DNA from: Clostridiales bacterium UBA1763
GTDB lineage: Bacteria > Bacillota > Clostridia > Oscillospirales > Oscillospiraceae
Length of the DNA: 29,647 bases
Reading direction: 5' to 3'
NCBI GenBank assembly: GCA_002314685.1
Contig: DCHB01000083.1
Location: 1 to 29,647 of the forward strand
Shown here in pieces: positions 1-8,125 of the stretch. Under the pieces are notes generated by a model that was not told where the DNA came from, did no database searches, and saw nothing but the letters and a program-made list of their open reading frames with translations. The translations under genes were made by a program, and so were the position numbers. Each line of letters starts with the position of its first letter. Position 1 is the first letter of the stretch.

Positions 1-4
1 TAAA

Positions 5-39
5 AAATAACCGTCAACTCAATGAGTTGACGGTTATTT
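5..39 (-). terminator. Terminator after the AEC transporter gene
   Basis: Ten-bp GC-containing stem CCGTCAACTC / GAGTTGACGG with a 3-nt loop, extended by A-T pairs on both sides and followed by a T-rich run on either strand. It sits directly at the stop codon of the minus-strand AEC transporter gene and closes the ahcY-mgtE-transporter operon. It could also stop transcription arriving from the other side. Confidence 0.85.
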
Positions 40-957
40 TTATAATCCCAAAATCTGCACAAGCAGAGGTATTGTGAGCATTGACAGCACCGTGCTGAGG
101 AAAATCGCCTCCGATGACTCTATGCCGTCTCTGCCGTTTTCGATGCCGAGTATCGTGCACATAACTGCCGACGGGCAGGCATAAATAATTACTATTGTGC
201 CGAGGATAACGGGGTTTGTTATAAACATCCGCATGACAAGCCACACTACTAAGGGGCAAACTATAAGGCGCACAAAGCTGAGCGCGTACAGTCTCGGATG
301 AACAAAGGCGTCCTTAATCGGCACATTACCGAGGGTAATACCAATACACATCATGGACAACGGAATTGTCGCGTTTGATATTGTATCAATAGTGTCGTCT
401 ATTACGGCGGGAATGGGAATTGAAAACGCGAAAATCACCCCTGCAACTAAGGTTGCAACCAATGGTGCGCTTAAAACCTTCTTTAGATTGAGCTTTTCAC
501 CGTCTCCGCGCTTGTGAAGCATCGAAACACCGACTGTGTATAACAAGAGGTTAAACGGAATATTTGACAATGACGCAAAGAAAACGGCACTGTCACCGTA
601 AACCGCGGCTACAATCGGAAGTCCCATAAAGCCGTTGTTCATAAAGGTTACGAGCATACGGTACATCGCCGTATCTCCGTCCCTTATTCCCAAAAGCCTG
701 GGAGAAAACCACGCAATTACAAAGCAGATTATCTGTGCAAGAAACAGCATAGCAAGCCCCTTGCAGACCTCACTGCCCGTCAGCTCCATTTCCTTGTTGA
801 TAACCGAGGATAAAATCATGCCGACAAGGAAGAAGTTAATTACAAGCTTGCTCAGCCCCTTATTAAATTCAGGTCCCACAAGCTTAAGCTTTGAGCAGAC
901 ATATCCGCTGGCAAGCAGGGTAACGAGCATTGCCATTTTTTCAAAAAGCACTATCAT
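40..957 (-). CDS. AEC family (auxin efflux carrier-type) transporter
   Basis: A 305-residue integral membrane protein made of about ten hydrophobic segments in two halves, separated by a charged loop near residues 147-162. The segment NNGFMGLPI (107-115) and the ACPSAV stretch (260-265) fit the AEC/PF03547 membrane transport family, whose bacterial members carry small carboxylates or other organic anions. The substrate cannot be read from sequence. The start is chosen at 957 because this ATG overlaps the mgtE stop as ATGA, a usual sign of translational coupling; there is no strong ribosome site of its own, and a second ATG lies seven codons further in. Last gene of the ahcY-mgtE operon, followed at once by a terminator. 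Family assignment is firm, function is not. Confidence 0.85.
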   Translation of the reverse strand: MIVLFEKMAMLVTLLASGYVCSKLKLVGPEFNKGLSKLVINFFLVGMILSSVINKEMELTGSEVCKGLAMLFLAQIICFVIAWFSPRLLGIRDGDTAMYRMLVTFMNNGFMGLPIVAAVYGDSAVFFASLSNIPFNLLLYTVGVSMLHKRGDGEKLNLKKVLSAPLVATLVAGVIFAFSIPIPAVIDDTIDTISNATIPLSMMCIGITLGNVPIKDAFVHPRLYALSFVRLIVCPLVVWLVMRMFITNPVILGTIVIIYACPSAVMCTILGIENGRDGIESSEAIFLSTVLSMLTIPLLVQILGL

Positions 958-2354
958 ATATGCAATAACGCCCTCGCAATTTCAAGATAAATAAGCAGTG
1001 ATACAGCGTCGGAGATAGTTGTAATAAGCGGTGTTGCAACAACGGCGGGGTCAAGCCCGATTTTCTCTGCAAGCATGGGCAGGAAGCTGCCGACTGCCTT
1101 TGCAAACATTACGGTGAACACAATAGCAAGGCTTACAACTGCGGCTATTGAATAGTCCACATCCGGATTTCCGAGCAGCAAATTGTCAATCAGCAGCATT
1201 TTGCCGAAGTTGACTATTGCAAGAGTAAGTCCGCAGAGTATCGCAACGCGAAGCTCCTTCCACATGACGCGGACAACATCGTTAGGCTCGGTATCGCCGA
1301 GGGAAATGCTACGGATAACGGCGGTTGATGCCTGTGCACCCGAGTTACCGCCCGTGCCCATTATAATGGGAATGAAGCCAATAAGCACCGCCTGCGCCGC
1401 CAAAGCATTCTCGAAATTATTGAGAATCATGGTGGTGAAGGTGGCGGAAATCATAAGAAACAGAAGCCACGGAACGCGGTTTTTCCACATTTCAAGGGCA
1501 CCCGTGCGGGAGTAGGGCTTATCCGAAGGCGTCATTGCCGCCATGATTTCGAAGTCCTCTGTGGTCTCCTGCTCCATGACGTCGATGACGTCGTCAACGG
1601 TGACTATACCGACAAGTCTGCCTTCCTTATCTACAACGGGGATAGCCATGAGGTCGTAGTCGGATATCTTTTCCGATACCTCCTCCTGGTCATCGTGCGT
1701 CATAGCAAAGATGACATTGGTGTCCATTATATCCTCAATGACAGTATCGTCATCGGTCAGAAGCAAATCCTTTACCGATACGACACCCTCAAGCTTGCGG
1801 TCTGCCGAGGTGACAAAGCAGATGTAAATTGTCTCCTTATCCTCACCTATGCGGCGAATGCGTGCTATTGCCTCACGCACATTCATGTACTTCTTGAGGT
1901 CCACAAACTCGGCGGTCATAATACTGCCCGCTGAATTTTCGGGATAATTGAGATACTGATTTATTAAGTTTCGCGTATCGGGCGTGGCTGTGCGCATGAC
2001 ACGCTTGACAACATTTGCGGGAAGCTCCTCCATCATGTCAACCGCGTCGTCAACATACAGCTCCTCGATAATCGCGGAAAGCTCAGAGTCAGTTATTGAG
2101 TTTATAATCTGCTCCTGCTCGGGAGCTTCAAAATTTGCGAAAACGTCGGCGGCTGTCTCCTTTGACAGCAGGCGGAACACCATCGGCATTCTGCTGTCAT
2201 CAATCTCTGAAAGGAACTCCGCAACGTCAAATTCATTCATGTCCTCAAGGCGAACCTGAAGCTCCTTCATGCGTTTAGAGTCGAGAAGCTCCATTAGCTC
2301 GTCGGACTGCTTTTCGTGCATGGCTTCAAAGTCCATGTTCTCAATGTTTTCCAT
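954..2354 (-). CDS. mgtE: Magnesium transporter MgtE
   Basis: A 466-residue protein with the full MgtE layout: an acidic helical N domain (about 20-135), two CBS domains (about 140-200 and 205-262) and five membrane helices (292-466) including the signature MGTGGNSGAQAST (332-344). MgtE is a Mg2+ channel in the plasma membrane; in the known family the N and CBS domains bind Mg2+ and close the pore when internal Mg2+ is high, and the many acidic residues here fit that gating. GGAGG precedes the ATG by seven bases. It begins 36 bp after ahcY and overlaps the next gene by four bases, so the three are likely one transcript. No Mg2+ riboswitch precedes it. Confidence 0.95.
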   Translation of the reverse strand: MENIENMDFEAMHEKQSDELMELLDSKRMKELQVRLEDMNEFDVAEFLSEIDDSRMPMVFRLLSKETAADVFANFEAPEQEQIINSITDSELSAIIEELYVDDAVDMMEELPANVVKRVMRTATPDTRNLINQYLNYPENSAGSIMTAEFVDLKKYMNVREAIARIRRIGEDKETIYICFVTSADRKLEGVVSVKDLLLTDDDTVIEDIMDTNVIFAMTHDDQEEVSEKISDYDLMAIPVVDKEGRLVGIVTVDDVIDVMEQETTEDFEIMAAMTPSDKPYSRTGALEMWKNRVPWLLFLMISATFTTMILNNFENALAAQAVLIGFIPIIMGTGGNSGAQASTAVIRSISLGDTEPNDVVRVMWKELRVAILCGLTLAIVNFGKMLLIDNLLLGNPDVDYSIAAVVSLAIVFTVMFAKAVGSFLPMLAEKIGLDPAVVATPLITTISDAVSLLIYLEIARALLHI

Positions 2355-2390
2355 TGTGAATCCTCCTTTTCGGAAATTTTGCGGGAAATT

Positions 2391-3626
2391 TTATTTGCCG
2401 AGATACTCAGCCTGCTTTGTGCTGAGACAATCAATCTCAACACCCATTGCCTTCAGCTTGCGACGGGCAACCGCCTCATCAATGCTCTTGGGAACATCCA
2501 CGACACCTGCGTTGAGCGTGTCCTTATTCTGTGCAAGAAATCTTGCAGAAAGTGCCTGAATTGCGAAGCTCATATCCATAATCTCGGCGGGGTGACCGTC
2601 TGCCGCGGCAAGATTTACGAGTCTGCCCTCTGCTATTGTGAACAGAGTTCTGCCGTCGGGCATTACATATCCCTGAATGTTATGGCGGGCATCGTACTTT
2701 TTAACTGCCATTTCTTCAAGTGCGCCGACATCGACCTCAACATTGAAGTGACCTGCGTTTGACAAAATTGCGCCGTCCTTCATAAGCGGGAAATGCTCCG
2801 CTGTTATTATATCTCTGCCGCCTGTGACGGTGCAGAAAATATCGCCTATTTTTGCGGCTTCACGCATGGGCATAACCTCATAGCCGTCCATATACGCCTC
2901 AAGCGCACGCACGGGGTCGGATTCGGTTACTATGACCTTTGCGCCGAGTCCCTTTGCGCGCAGGGAAACACCCTTTCCGCACCAGCCGTAGCCCGAAATG
3001 ACAACGTGCTTGCCCGCTACAATGAGATTTGTTGTGCGGCAGATACCGTCCCACACGGATTGACCTGTACCGTAGCGGTTATCGAACATATACTTGCAGT
3101 CGGCATTGTTTACCATTACCATGGGGAATTTGAGCTTGCCTTCTCTCGACATTATCTTAAGACGGTTAATACCCGTAGTTGTTTCCTCACAGCCGCCTAT
3201 CACATTCGGGATAAGATCAGTGTATTTTGTGTGCATGAGGTGCACAAGGTCGCCGCCGTCGTCAATAATAATATTCGGGCCTACCTTGAGTACCTCCTCA
3301 AGATACTGCTCGTATTCTTCCATGGTGCAGCCGTGTATTGCATAGACATTCATACCGCCCGCTACGAGTGCCGCAGCGACATCATCCTGCGTGGAAAGAG
3401 GATTTGAGCCCGTAACATACATCTCGGCACCGCCCATTTCCATTACGCGGCACAGATACGCCGTTTTTGCCTCAAGATGAACGGACAGAGCGATTTTAAG
3501 CCCCGCAAAGGGCTTTTCCTTAATAAAGTCCTCGGCAACACTGCGAAGCACGGGCATATTGCGCTCAACCCAATTTATTTTCATCTCGCCCGAAGGTGCG
3601 AGACTTATATCTTTAATTACGCTCAT
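2391..3626 (-). CDS. ahcY: Adenosylhomocysteinase
   Basis: S-adenosylhomocysteine hydrolase, 411 residues, cytoplasmic. It splits S-adenosylhomocysteine, the by-product of methylation, into adenosine and homocysteine using bound NAD+. Visible hallmarks are DDGGDL (122-127), EETTTG (147-152), the DNRYGTGQS substrate-site loop (182-190) and the NAD-binding glycine motif GYGWCGKG (212-219). Length matches the shorter prokaryotic form. GGAGGATAGAAA precedes the ATG. It leads an operon with mgtE and an AEC transporter, an association with no obvious metabolic logic. Its own promoter lies just past the terminator of the preceding symporter gene, so it should be expressed independently of the glycine riboswitch. 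Confidence 0.96.
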   Translation of the reverse strand: MSVIKDISLAPSGEMKINWVERNMPVLRSVAEDFIKEKPFAGLKIALSVHLEAKTAYLCRVMEMGGAEMYVTGSNPLSTQDDVAAALVAGGMNVYAIHGCTMEEYEQYLEEVLKVGPNIIIDDGGDLVHLMHTKYTDLIPNVIGGCEETTTGINRLKIMSREGKLKFPMVMVNNADCKYMFDNRYGTGQSVWDGICRTTNLIVAGKHVVISGYGWCGKGVSLRAKGLGAKVIVTESDPVRALEAYMDGYEVMPMREAAKIGDIFCTVTGGRDIITAEHFPLMKDGAILSNAGHFNVEVDVGALEEMAVKKYDARHNIQGYVMPDGRTLFTIAEGRLVNLAAADGHPAEIMDMSFAIQALSARFLAQNKDTLNAGVVDVPKSIDEAVARRKLKAMGVEIDCLSTKQAEYLGK

Positions 3627-3658
3627 TTTCTATCCTCCGAAAAAACTATTAACACTTT

Positions 3659-3687
3659 ATTTTAACACCAATATACAAACTGCGCAA
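3659..3687 (-). promoter_or_regulatory. Predicted sigma-A promoter of the ahcY operon
   Basis: TTGCGC (-35, 3682-3687), 17-bp spacer, TAAAAT (-10, 3659-3664), read on the minus strand. It lies between the symporter terminator and ahcY, giving a leader of roughly 30 nt. Spacing is ideal; the -35 is 4/6. I see no aptamer in this short leader. Confidence 0.6.
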
Positions 3688-3700
3688 GCCCGTATAAAGC

Positions 3701-3729
3701 AAAAAGGTGTATCAAAGATACACCTTTTT
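3701..3729 (-). terminator. Terminator after the AGCS symporter gene
   Basis: Perfect 13-bp stem AAAAAGGTGTATC / GATACACCTTTTT with a 3-nt loop, starting four bases past the symporter stop codon and ending in a T run on the minus strand. It separates the symporter from the ahcY operon downstream on the same strand. Confidence 0.9.
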
Positions 3730-3733
3730 AACA

Positions 3734-5140
3734 TTACAGTTTCTCGTCTTTTCCGAGCTTTGCAGACTTTACAACGAGTCCCGAAAGGGCAAGCAGTGCG
3801 ATTACGTTAGGCAGTACCATTATGTTATTGAACATATCAGTAAGCTCCCATACGAGATCGTTCTGAAGCAGTGAGCCGAGAACGATAAATACAATCGCAA
3901 TAATCGAATACGGCACAACCGCCTTTTTGCCGAAAAGGTACTCAACATTGATACGCCCGAAAAAGTTCCAGCCGATAATTGTTGAGAATGCGAAGAACAG
4001 CAGGCATACCGCAACAAATGCACCGCCGAAGCTTTCGCCGAACACACTTCCGAATGCTAACTGCGCAAGATTTGTTTTTGCGATGCCCAGTGCGCCGAGA
4101 GTATCGGAGTTTATTATCACATCTGCAAGAGGTCCGTTTCCTGCGTAAACAGTCGATATTACAACAAGTGCCGTCATTGTCAGCACAACAAATGTGTCGA
4201 TGAATACGCCGATCATTGCGACAACGCCCTGCTCATGAGGTGCGTTGACATTCGCCTGAGCGTGTGCGTGAGGAGTTGAGCCCATGCCCGCTTCATTTGA
4301 GAACAGTCCGCGCTTTGCGCCTTGCGAGATTGCCGCCATTATTGCCGCGCCGATACTGCCCCCGAGCACTGCGCTCGGGTTGAATGCGTACTTGAAAATC
4401 ATGCCGAAGGTTGCGGGTATATATTTAATGCGGGCAACTATTATTACGAGACCGCCGATAATATAAAGCACTGCCATAATAGGCACAATCTTCTCTGTTG
4501 CAGATGCAAGACGCTGAGTGCCGCCTATAAATATAAAGCCTGCTATTACGGCGACAATAACACCCATAACCCAACCGGGGATGCCGAAGGCATTGGAACA
4601 GCTTTCCGCTATTGAATTTGACTGCACCATTGTGCCCATGAAGCCGAGGGCAAGAATGAGCGCGACTGCGAAGAAGCCTGCAAGGAAGGATCCGAATTTG
4701 CCCTTGAAGGCGTGCTTAATGTAGTAAACGGGTCCGCCCGAAACACTGCCATCGGGATTTATCTGACGGGTTTTTTGTGCGAGCACTGCCTCGGCGTATA
4801 TTGTCGCCATGCCGAAGAATGCGATTATCCACATCCAGAATATCGCACCGGGTCCGCCTATGAGTATCGCGCCGCAGGCACCGACTATATTGCCCGTGCC
4901 GACCTGCGCCGCAACCGCGGTGGTCAACGCTTGAAACGAGCTCATACCACCCGTTTGCTTTGCGCCGTTAAGGCTTATATTGCCGAACACCTTTTTCCAG
5001 CCCTCTTTGAAGCAGCGAAGCTGAACAAACCTTGTTTTCACCGAAAACCAAAGTCCGCAGCCCACAAGCAAAGCTATGAGCATATAATTCGACAGATAAG
5101 TGTTTATCTGACACACGATTTCGTAAATTTTTTCTTCCAT
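3734..5140 (-). CDS. Alanine/glycine:cation symporter (AGCS family)
   Basis: A 468-residue membrane protein with about eleven hydrophobic helices. The family signature near residues 75-90, AVAAQVGTGNIVG, marks the AGCS family, which imports alanine or glycine together with Na+ or H+. The start is set at 5140, where GGAGG sits eight bases before ATG; an in-frame upstream ATG at 5224 is rejected because it lies inside the leader, before the riboswitch terminator. The gene stands alone between its riboswitch leader and its own terminator. The glycine riboswitch in front suggests glycine is a substrate (inference); in known cases such a riboswitch before an AGCS gene lowers expression when glycine is plentiful. 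Confidence 0.95.
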   Translation of the reverse strand: MEEKIYEIVCQINTYLSNYMLIALLVGCGLWFSVKTRFVQLRCFKEGWKKVFGNISLNGAKQTGGMSSFQALTTAVAAQVGTGNIVGACGAILIGGPGAIFWMWIIAFFGMATIYAEAVLAQKTRQINPDGSVSGGPVYYIKHAFKGKFGSFLAGFFAVALILALGFMGTMVQSNSIAESCSNAFGIPGWVMGVIVAVIAGFIFIGGTQRLASATEKIVPIMAVLYIIGGLVIIVARIKYIPATFGMIFKYAFNPSAVLGGSIGAAIMAAISQGAKRGLFSNEAGMGSTPHAHAQANVNAPHEQGVVAMIGVFIDTFVVLTMTALVVISTVYAGNGPLADVIINSDTLGALGIAKTNLAQLAFGSVFGESFGGAFVAVCLLFFAFSTIIGWNFFGRINVEYLFGKKAVVPYSIIAIVFIVLGSLLQNDLVWELTDMFNNIMVLPNVIALLALSGLVVKSAKLGKDEKL

Positions 5141-5165
5141 TTTTCTTTCCTCCGTTTTGGCAAAT

Positions 5166-5190
5166 AAAAAAACTGCTGATTTTTCAGCAG
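5166..5190 (-). terminator. Riboswitch-controlled terminator in the symporter leader
   Basis: Stem CTGCTGA / TCAGCAG with a 4-nt loop followed by seven T residues on the minus strand, between the glycine aptamer and the symporter ribosome site. The base of the stem touches the CTCCGGAG segment that can instead pair with the aptamer. This is the expression platform. Confidence 0.85.
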
Positions 5191-5229
5191 CTCCGGAGAC
5201 AATATAGAAAACACGCAAAAACAAATTTC

Positions 5230-5322
5230 ATGCTTTCCTCTGTCCTTTGGCCTGAGAGATTCGGCTTAAAGCCTTACACCTTCGGCACCCTTTCGGGATT
5301 CTCCAGAGCTTCCTCCGCCCCC
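5230..5322 (-). ncRNA. Glycine riboswitch, single aptamer
   Basis: Read on the minus strand, the leader contains the conserved glycine-aptamer blocks in order: GGAGGAAGCTCTGGAGA, a CCCGAAAGGG hairpin, GCCGAAGG, a short hairpin AAGGCTTTAAGCC, CTCTCAGGC and CAAAGGACAGAGG. Only one aptamer is recognisable rather than the tandem pair typical of gcvT leaders. It is followed by an intrinsic terminator and then the AGCS symporter. The family senses glycine; singlet forms usually rely on a short remnant of the second aptamer for stability, which I did not resolve here. Confidence 0.93.
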
Positions 5323-5365
5323 AGTTTCTTTCGATTCTTGAGGTTTCACAGGAATGAATGGACAA

Positions 5366-5394
5366 AGGATAGCACAGCAGTTTAATTATGTCAA
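5366..5394 (-). promoter_or_regulatory. Predicted promoter of the glycine riboswitch transcript
   Basis: Consensus -35 TTGACA (5389-5394), 17-bp spacer, TATCCT (-10, 5366-5371) on the minus strand. Transcription would start near 5359, about 40 nt before the aptamer. One of the strongest sigma-A matches in the window. Confidence 0.75.
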
Positions 5395-5433
5395 TGGTAT
5401 TTTATGGCAGCTTCAAATTAAATTCATAAATAG

Positions 5434-5460
5434 TTAACACAAAATAGCTTTGCATATACT
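5434..5460 (+). promoter_or_regulatory. Possible promoter of the DUF1002 gene
   Basis: TTAACA (5434-5439), a short 15-bp spacer and TATACT (5455-5460) on the plus strand, about 35 bp before the start codon. The -10 is good; the -35 spacing is poor, so confidence is modest. Confidence 0.4.
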
Positions 5461-5496
5461 AAATATTACAACACTCTCCGTGAAAGGATATTTATT

Positions 5497-6366
5497 ATGA
5501 AAAAAATAATTTCACTTGTACTTGCCCTGCTTATGCTCGGCACCTGTGTCTGCTTTGCAGACGGCAGCTCCGACAGCCGTGCCGTTATCGGCGCTGACCT
5601 TGACTCGTCGGAAATTGAATATGTATATAAAGCCTTCGGAATTGAGCGCGGCGATGTTACCGAGCTTACTGTTACAAATGCCGACGAGCGTGAATACCTC
5701 GAGGGGCAGGTTGACGAAAGCCTTATCGGCACAAAAAGCATCTCCTGCATCTATATTGAGGTGCTTGACGAGGATGATGGGCTCAATGTCTCCGTTGACA
5801 ACATCACATGGTGCACCCCCGATATGTATATGAATGCAATGGTAACCGCGGGCATAACCGACGCCGATGTCAAGATCTGCGCTCCCTTCAAGGTTTCGGG
5901 CACCGCCGCACTGACGGGCATATACAAGGCATACGAGGACATCACGGGCGAAAAGCTCGATGAGGATGCAAAGCTTGTCAGCACTCAGGAGCTCACGACC
6001 ACCGCAGAGCTTGCCGATGAAATCGGCAGTGATGACTCCACCGCAATCGTAAACGACCTTAAGCTTATACTTGACCAGACAAGCAAAATGAGCGACGACG
6101 AGCTCCGCGCAAAGATTATCGAAATCGCGGGAAGCTATGATGTCACCCTCACCGATGAGCAGATTGACCAGCTCATTTCCCTTTGCCGTTCAATGGAAAA
6201 GCTCGATATTAACGAGCTTATGGATAAGGTTAATCAGGTGCAGGATTATCTCAAGAGCTTCGGCGATGCTAAGGATTCGGCAAGTCAGTTTATATCAAAC
6301 GCCGCCGACACCATTACCGTGCTTATTAACAAGCTCGTTGAGTTTATCAAGGGCTTCTTTGCATAA
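5497..6366 (+). CDS. Secreted DUF1002 (YpuA-like) protein
   Basis: A 289-residue exported protein. Residues 1-21 form a signal peptide (two lysines, a hydrophobic run, then CFA before DGSS). The mature part begins with SRAVIGADL and continues through a compact alpha/beta region containing the segments SISCIYIEV and MVTAGITDADVKICAPF, which fit DUF1002, the family of Bacillus subtilis YpuA. The second half is highly charged and helical and ends in an amphipathic tail. No catalytic motif is visible and the family has no established function; an extracytoplasmic envelope-linked role is inference. Ribosome site AAAGGA lies ten bases before ATG. Single-gene unit, convergent with rsmG and sharing a terminator with it. 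Confidence 0.75.
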   Translation: MKKIISLVLALLMLGTCVCFADGSSDSRAVIGADLDSSEIEYVYKAFGIERGDVTELTVTNADEREYLEGQVDESLIGTKSISCIYIEVLDEDDGLNVSVDNITWCTPDMYMNAMVTAGITDADVKICAPFKVSGTAALTGIYKAYEDITGEKLDEDAKLVSTQELTTTAELADEIGSDDSTAIVNDLKLILDQTSKMSDDELRAKIIEIAGSYDVTLTDEQIDQLISLCRSMEKLDINELMDKVNQVQDYLKSFGDAKDSASQFISNAADTITVLINKLVEFIKGFFA

Positions 6367-6369
6367 GAA

Positions 6370-6400
6370 AAAATCGTCTGTGTTATTCACAGACGATTTT
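6370..6400. terminator. Bidirectional terminator between the DUF1002 gene and rsmG
   Basis: A 13-bp stem AAAATCGTCTGTG / CACAGACGATTTT with a 5-nt loop, A run on one side and T run on the other, lying in the 36-bp gap between two convergent genes. Confidence 0.9.
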
Positions 6401-6402
6401 TA

Positions 6403-7104
6403 TTACAACGGAGATTTTTTGATTTGTGCCCACTTGCGCGGATATTTCGGGTGCGTGGGCTTTGTTTTGCGTATAATAAGCGCATAATGGGCAATATCGG
6501 TATCGGGGATTTTATACTCCACGGTTTTTTCGTGCTCTGCGCCTAATAGGTGCAGGGCATTTTCAGCCTCGCTGAGCTCTTGTACCCAATCGGGTCCCTT
6601 CATGGAGATAAACGCACCGCCGACCTTTACAAACGGAAGGCACAGCTCGCAAAGCGTATTGAGGCGGGCAACCGCCCTCGAGGTCGCAATATCAAACGCC
6701 GCGCGGTAGTCGCTCGGTGCCTCCTCCGCCCTCGCATGAATGCAGACGGTATCCGTAAAGCCGAGCTTTTCACAGGTCTCGGAGAGAAAATCAATACGTT
6801 TATTGAGGCTGTCAAGCATGGTAAGCTCTATGCTCGGCTCGGCAATTTTGAGAGCAAGCCCCGGGAAGCCCGCACCCGAGCCGACATCAATGACCTTTTT
6901 GCCCGTAAAATCATAAGCGGAAAGCAAAGCAGCGCAGTCGAGGAAATGCAGTCTTGCAACATCCTCCTCCCCGCTTATTGCCGTCAAATTCATAACCGCA
7001 TTACGCTGTTCAAGATATTCAAAATATGTTTTGTAGCGTTCAATCGCTTTTTCGTCAGCCCTTACACCGAGCTGACTGAAGCCTTTACGCAGTATCTCTT
7101 CCAT
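6403..7104 (-). CDS. rsmG: 16S rRNA (guanine-527-N7)-methyltransferase RsmG
   Basis: A 233-residue cytoplasmic Rossmann-fold methyltransferase (GidB). It places the m7G527 mark on 16S rRNA using S-adenosylmethionine; loss gives low-level streptomycin resistance in known bacteria. Seen here are NLTAI (39-43), HFLDC (53-57), the SAM-binding DVGSGAGFPG (73-82) and LDSLNKR (97-103), all family hallmarks. The ribosome site is GGGAG, seven bases before ATG. It is not next to mnmG or the parAB genes, its common partners. A terminator hairpin for the preceding gene stands only 15 bp before the start, and the likely promoter overlaps that hairpin. Confidence 0.95.
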   Translation of the reverse strand: MEEILRKGFSQLGVRADEKAIERYKTYFEYLEQRNAVMNLTAISGEEDVARLHFLDCAALLSAYDFTGKKVIDVGSGAGFPGLALKIAEPSIELTMLDSLNKRIDFLSETCEKLGFTDTVCIHARAEEAPSDYRAAFDIATSRAVARLNTLCELCLPFVKVGGAFISMKGPDWVQELSEAENALHLLGAEHEKTVEYKIPDTDIAHYALIIRKTKPTHPKYPRKWAQIKKSPL

Positions 7105-7119
7105 ATACTACTCCCGAAA

Positions 7120-7151
7120 AAAATGAGCTGTAATATTTTACAGCTCATTTT
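7120..7151 (-). terminator. Terminator after the SleB-type hydrolase gene
   Basis: Perfect 14-bp stem AAAATGAGCTGTAA / TTACAGCTCATTTT with a 4-nt loop and a T-rich run, 24 bp past the stop of the hydrolase gene. It lies within the rsmG leader region and overlaps the -10 box proposed for rsmG. Confidence 0.88.
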
Positions 7152-7175
7152 ATCATAGTGCATTACTTTTTTCAA
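7147..7175 (-). promoter_or_regulatory. Predicted rsmG promoter overlapping the upstream terminator
   Basis: TTGAAA (-35, 7170-7175), 17-bp spacer, TAAAAT (-10, 7147-7152) on the minus strand. The -35 abuts the stop codon of the upstream gene and the -10 is the outer end of its terminator stem. A start near 7140 would fall inside the hairpin, so the rsmG transcript would not carry a complete stem. Confidence 0.5.
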
Positions 7176-8018
7176 TTACATAAAGAAATTGTGGTCATCA
7201 ATCTTGATGACAAAGGTTTTTGTCCTGCTTATGAGGTCGTTGCCTCTGCCGATTTGGAAGTACAGCGAGTCGCCGACAGTATTAGCACCTTCAAAGACCA
7301 TCTTAGCACAAATGGTGCTGAATTCGAACGGGTCCATATATATTGCTCCCGATGCGACGGGTGCAAACTGACCTGACTGGAATATTACGCCTTTAACGGT
7401 GCTTCTGAAGCCCTTACTTTCAACTCTGTTCATGACGACATTACCTACACCGATTTGTCCCTCGATGCACTGATTTCCCGCTTCGTAGGTAATTATCCTG
7501 CTCATCCAGTAAAGATCCTCGGCGTCGTAAAAATCTTCGCCGTTTACAAGAAGAGCCATGTTTGCTGTGTCGAGATTATAGGCGTTGAGCTGTTTGTCAA
7601 GCTTCAAATCAAGTGTGAAGAGCTTTGCAACAGTTTCGATAGGCACAACAGCGGAGCCGTCAATCTCAATATAACCGTCGGGAAGATAGAAATAACGGTC
7701 GTTTGCACTAAGATACTTGTCATCCTCGCAAACAGTTATTTCAATATCCTCAACCTTGACGGTAAGTGTTTTTGTCTCTGTATCATAGTCAGCCGTGAAA
7801 TCGTAGCCGAGAACGGCGCAGGAGCTCTCAAGCGGCAGATAGGTCGTGTCGTTAATCACATAGCCTCTGCACGAAAGCATACCGTCTATATATATCGGAG
7901 TCTCGGTATAGCTGACGGGGGTATCCGCTTCATCCGCAGATGCACCGCAGCAGATGAACGCGCACAGCAAACAGATAACGAATACGAGGGAAATATTAAG
8001 TTTACTGATTCTACTCAT
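7176..8018 (-). CDS. Secreted SleB-type cell wall hydrolase with a stalk domain
   Basis: A 280-residue exported protein with a signal peptide or anchor (about 1-28), a copper-amine-oxidase-N-like stalk domain (about 40-155, with the typical YIDGMLSCRGYVINDTTYLP pattern) and a C-terminal SleB/CwlJ hydrolase domain (about 165-280). The catalytic glutamate is most likely E179 in IITYEAGNQ, followed by GVGNVVMNRV (190-199) and the FQSGQFAPV segment. The family cuts peptidoglycan, in Bacillus mainly spore cortex during germination. The stalk fusion is common in Clostridia and may place the enzyme at the wall. AGGAG lies seven bases before ATG. Monocistronic, closed by its own terminator; whether it acts in spores or vegetative cells cannot be read here. 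Confidence 0.85.
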   Translation of the reverse strand: MSRISKLNISLVFVICLLCAFICCGASADEADTPVSYTETPIYIDGMLSCRGYVINDTTYLPLESSCAVLGYDFTADYDTETKTLTVKVEDIEITVCEDDKYLSANDRYFYLPDGYIEIDGSAVVPIETVAKLFTLDLKLDKQLNAYNLDTANMALLVNGEDFYDAEDLYWMSRIITYEAGNQCIEGQIGVGNVVMNRVESKGFRSTVKGVIFQSGQFAPVASGAIYMDPFEFSTICAKMVFEGANTVGDSLYFQIGRGNDLISRTKTFVIKIDDHNFFM

Positions 8019-8090
8019 ATAACGCTCCTGTTCATAATAATTCGTTCGGTGTTTTGCCGAAACGACGCCCTATTACAATCGGGCATATTT

Positions 8091-8120
8091 ATTATATAGG
8101 AACAAATATGGGTAGGTAAA
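8091..8120 (-). promoter_or_regulatory. Predicted promoter of the SleB-type hydrolase gene
   Basis: Perfect -10 TATAAT (8091-8096) on the minus strand with an 18-bp spacer from TTTACC (8115-8120), a weak -35. The inverted repeat 8126-8163 begins five bases upstream, a position suited to an activator or a repressor. The leader would be about 65 nt. Confidence 0.45.
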
Positions 8121-8125
8121 CTGAC

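Noticed and set aside
2355..2390. Mg2+ riboswitch before mgtE
   Set aside because: The 36-bp gap to ahcY is too short and holds only a ribosome site.
3627..3700. SAM or SAH riboswitch before ahcY
   Set aside because: The leader after the promoter is only about 30 nt and contains no aptamer motifs.
5141..5224. Longer N-terminus for the AGCS symporter
   Set aside because: The extra 28 codons cover the riboswitch terminator, and a strong ribosome site stands before the ATG at 5140.
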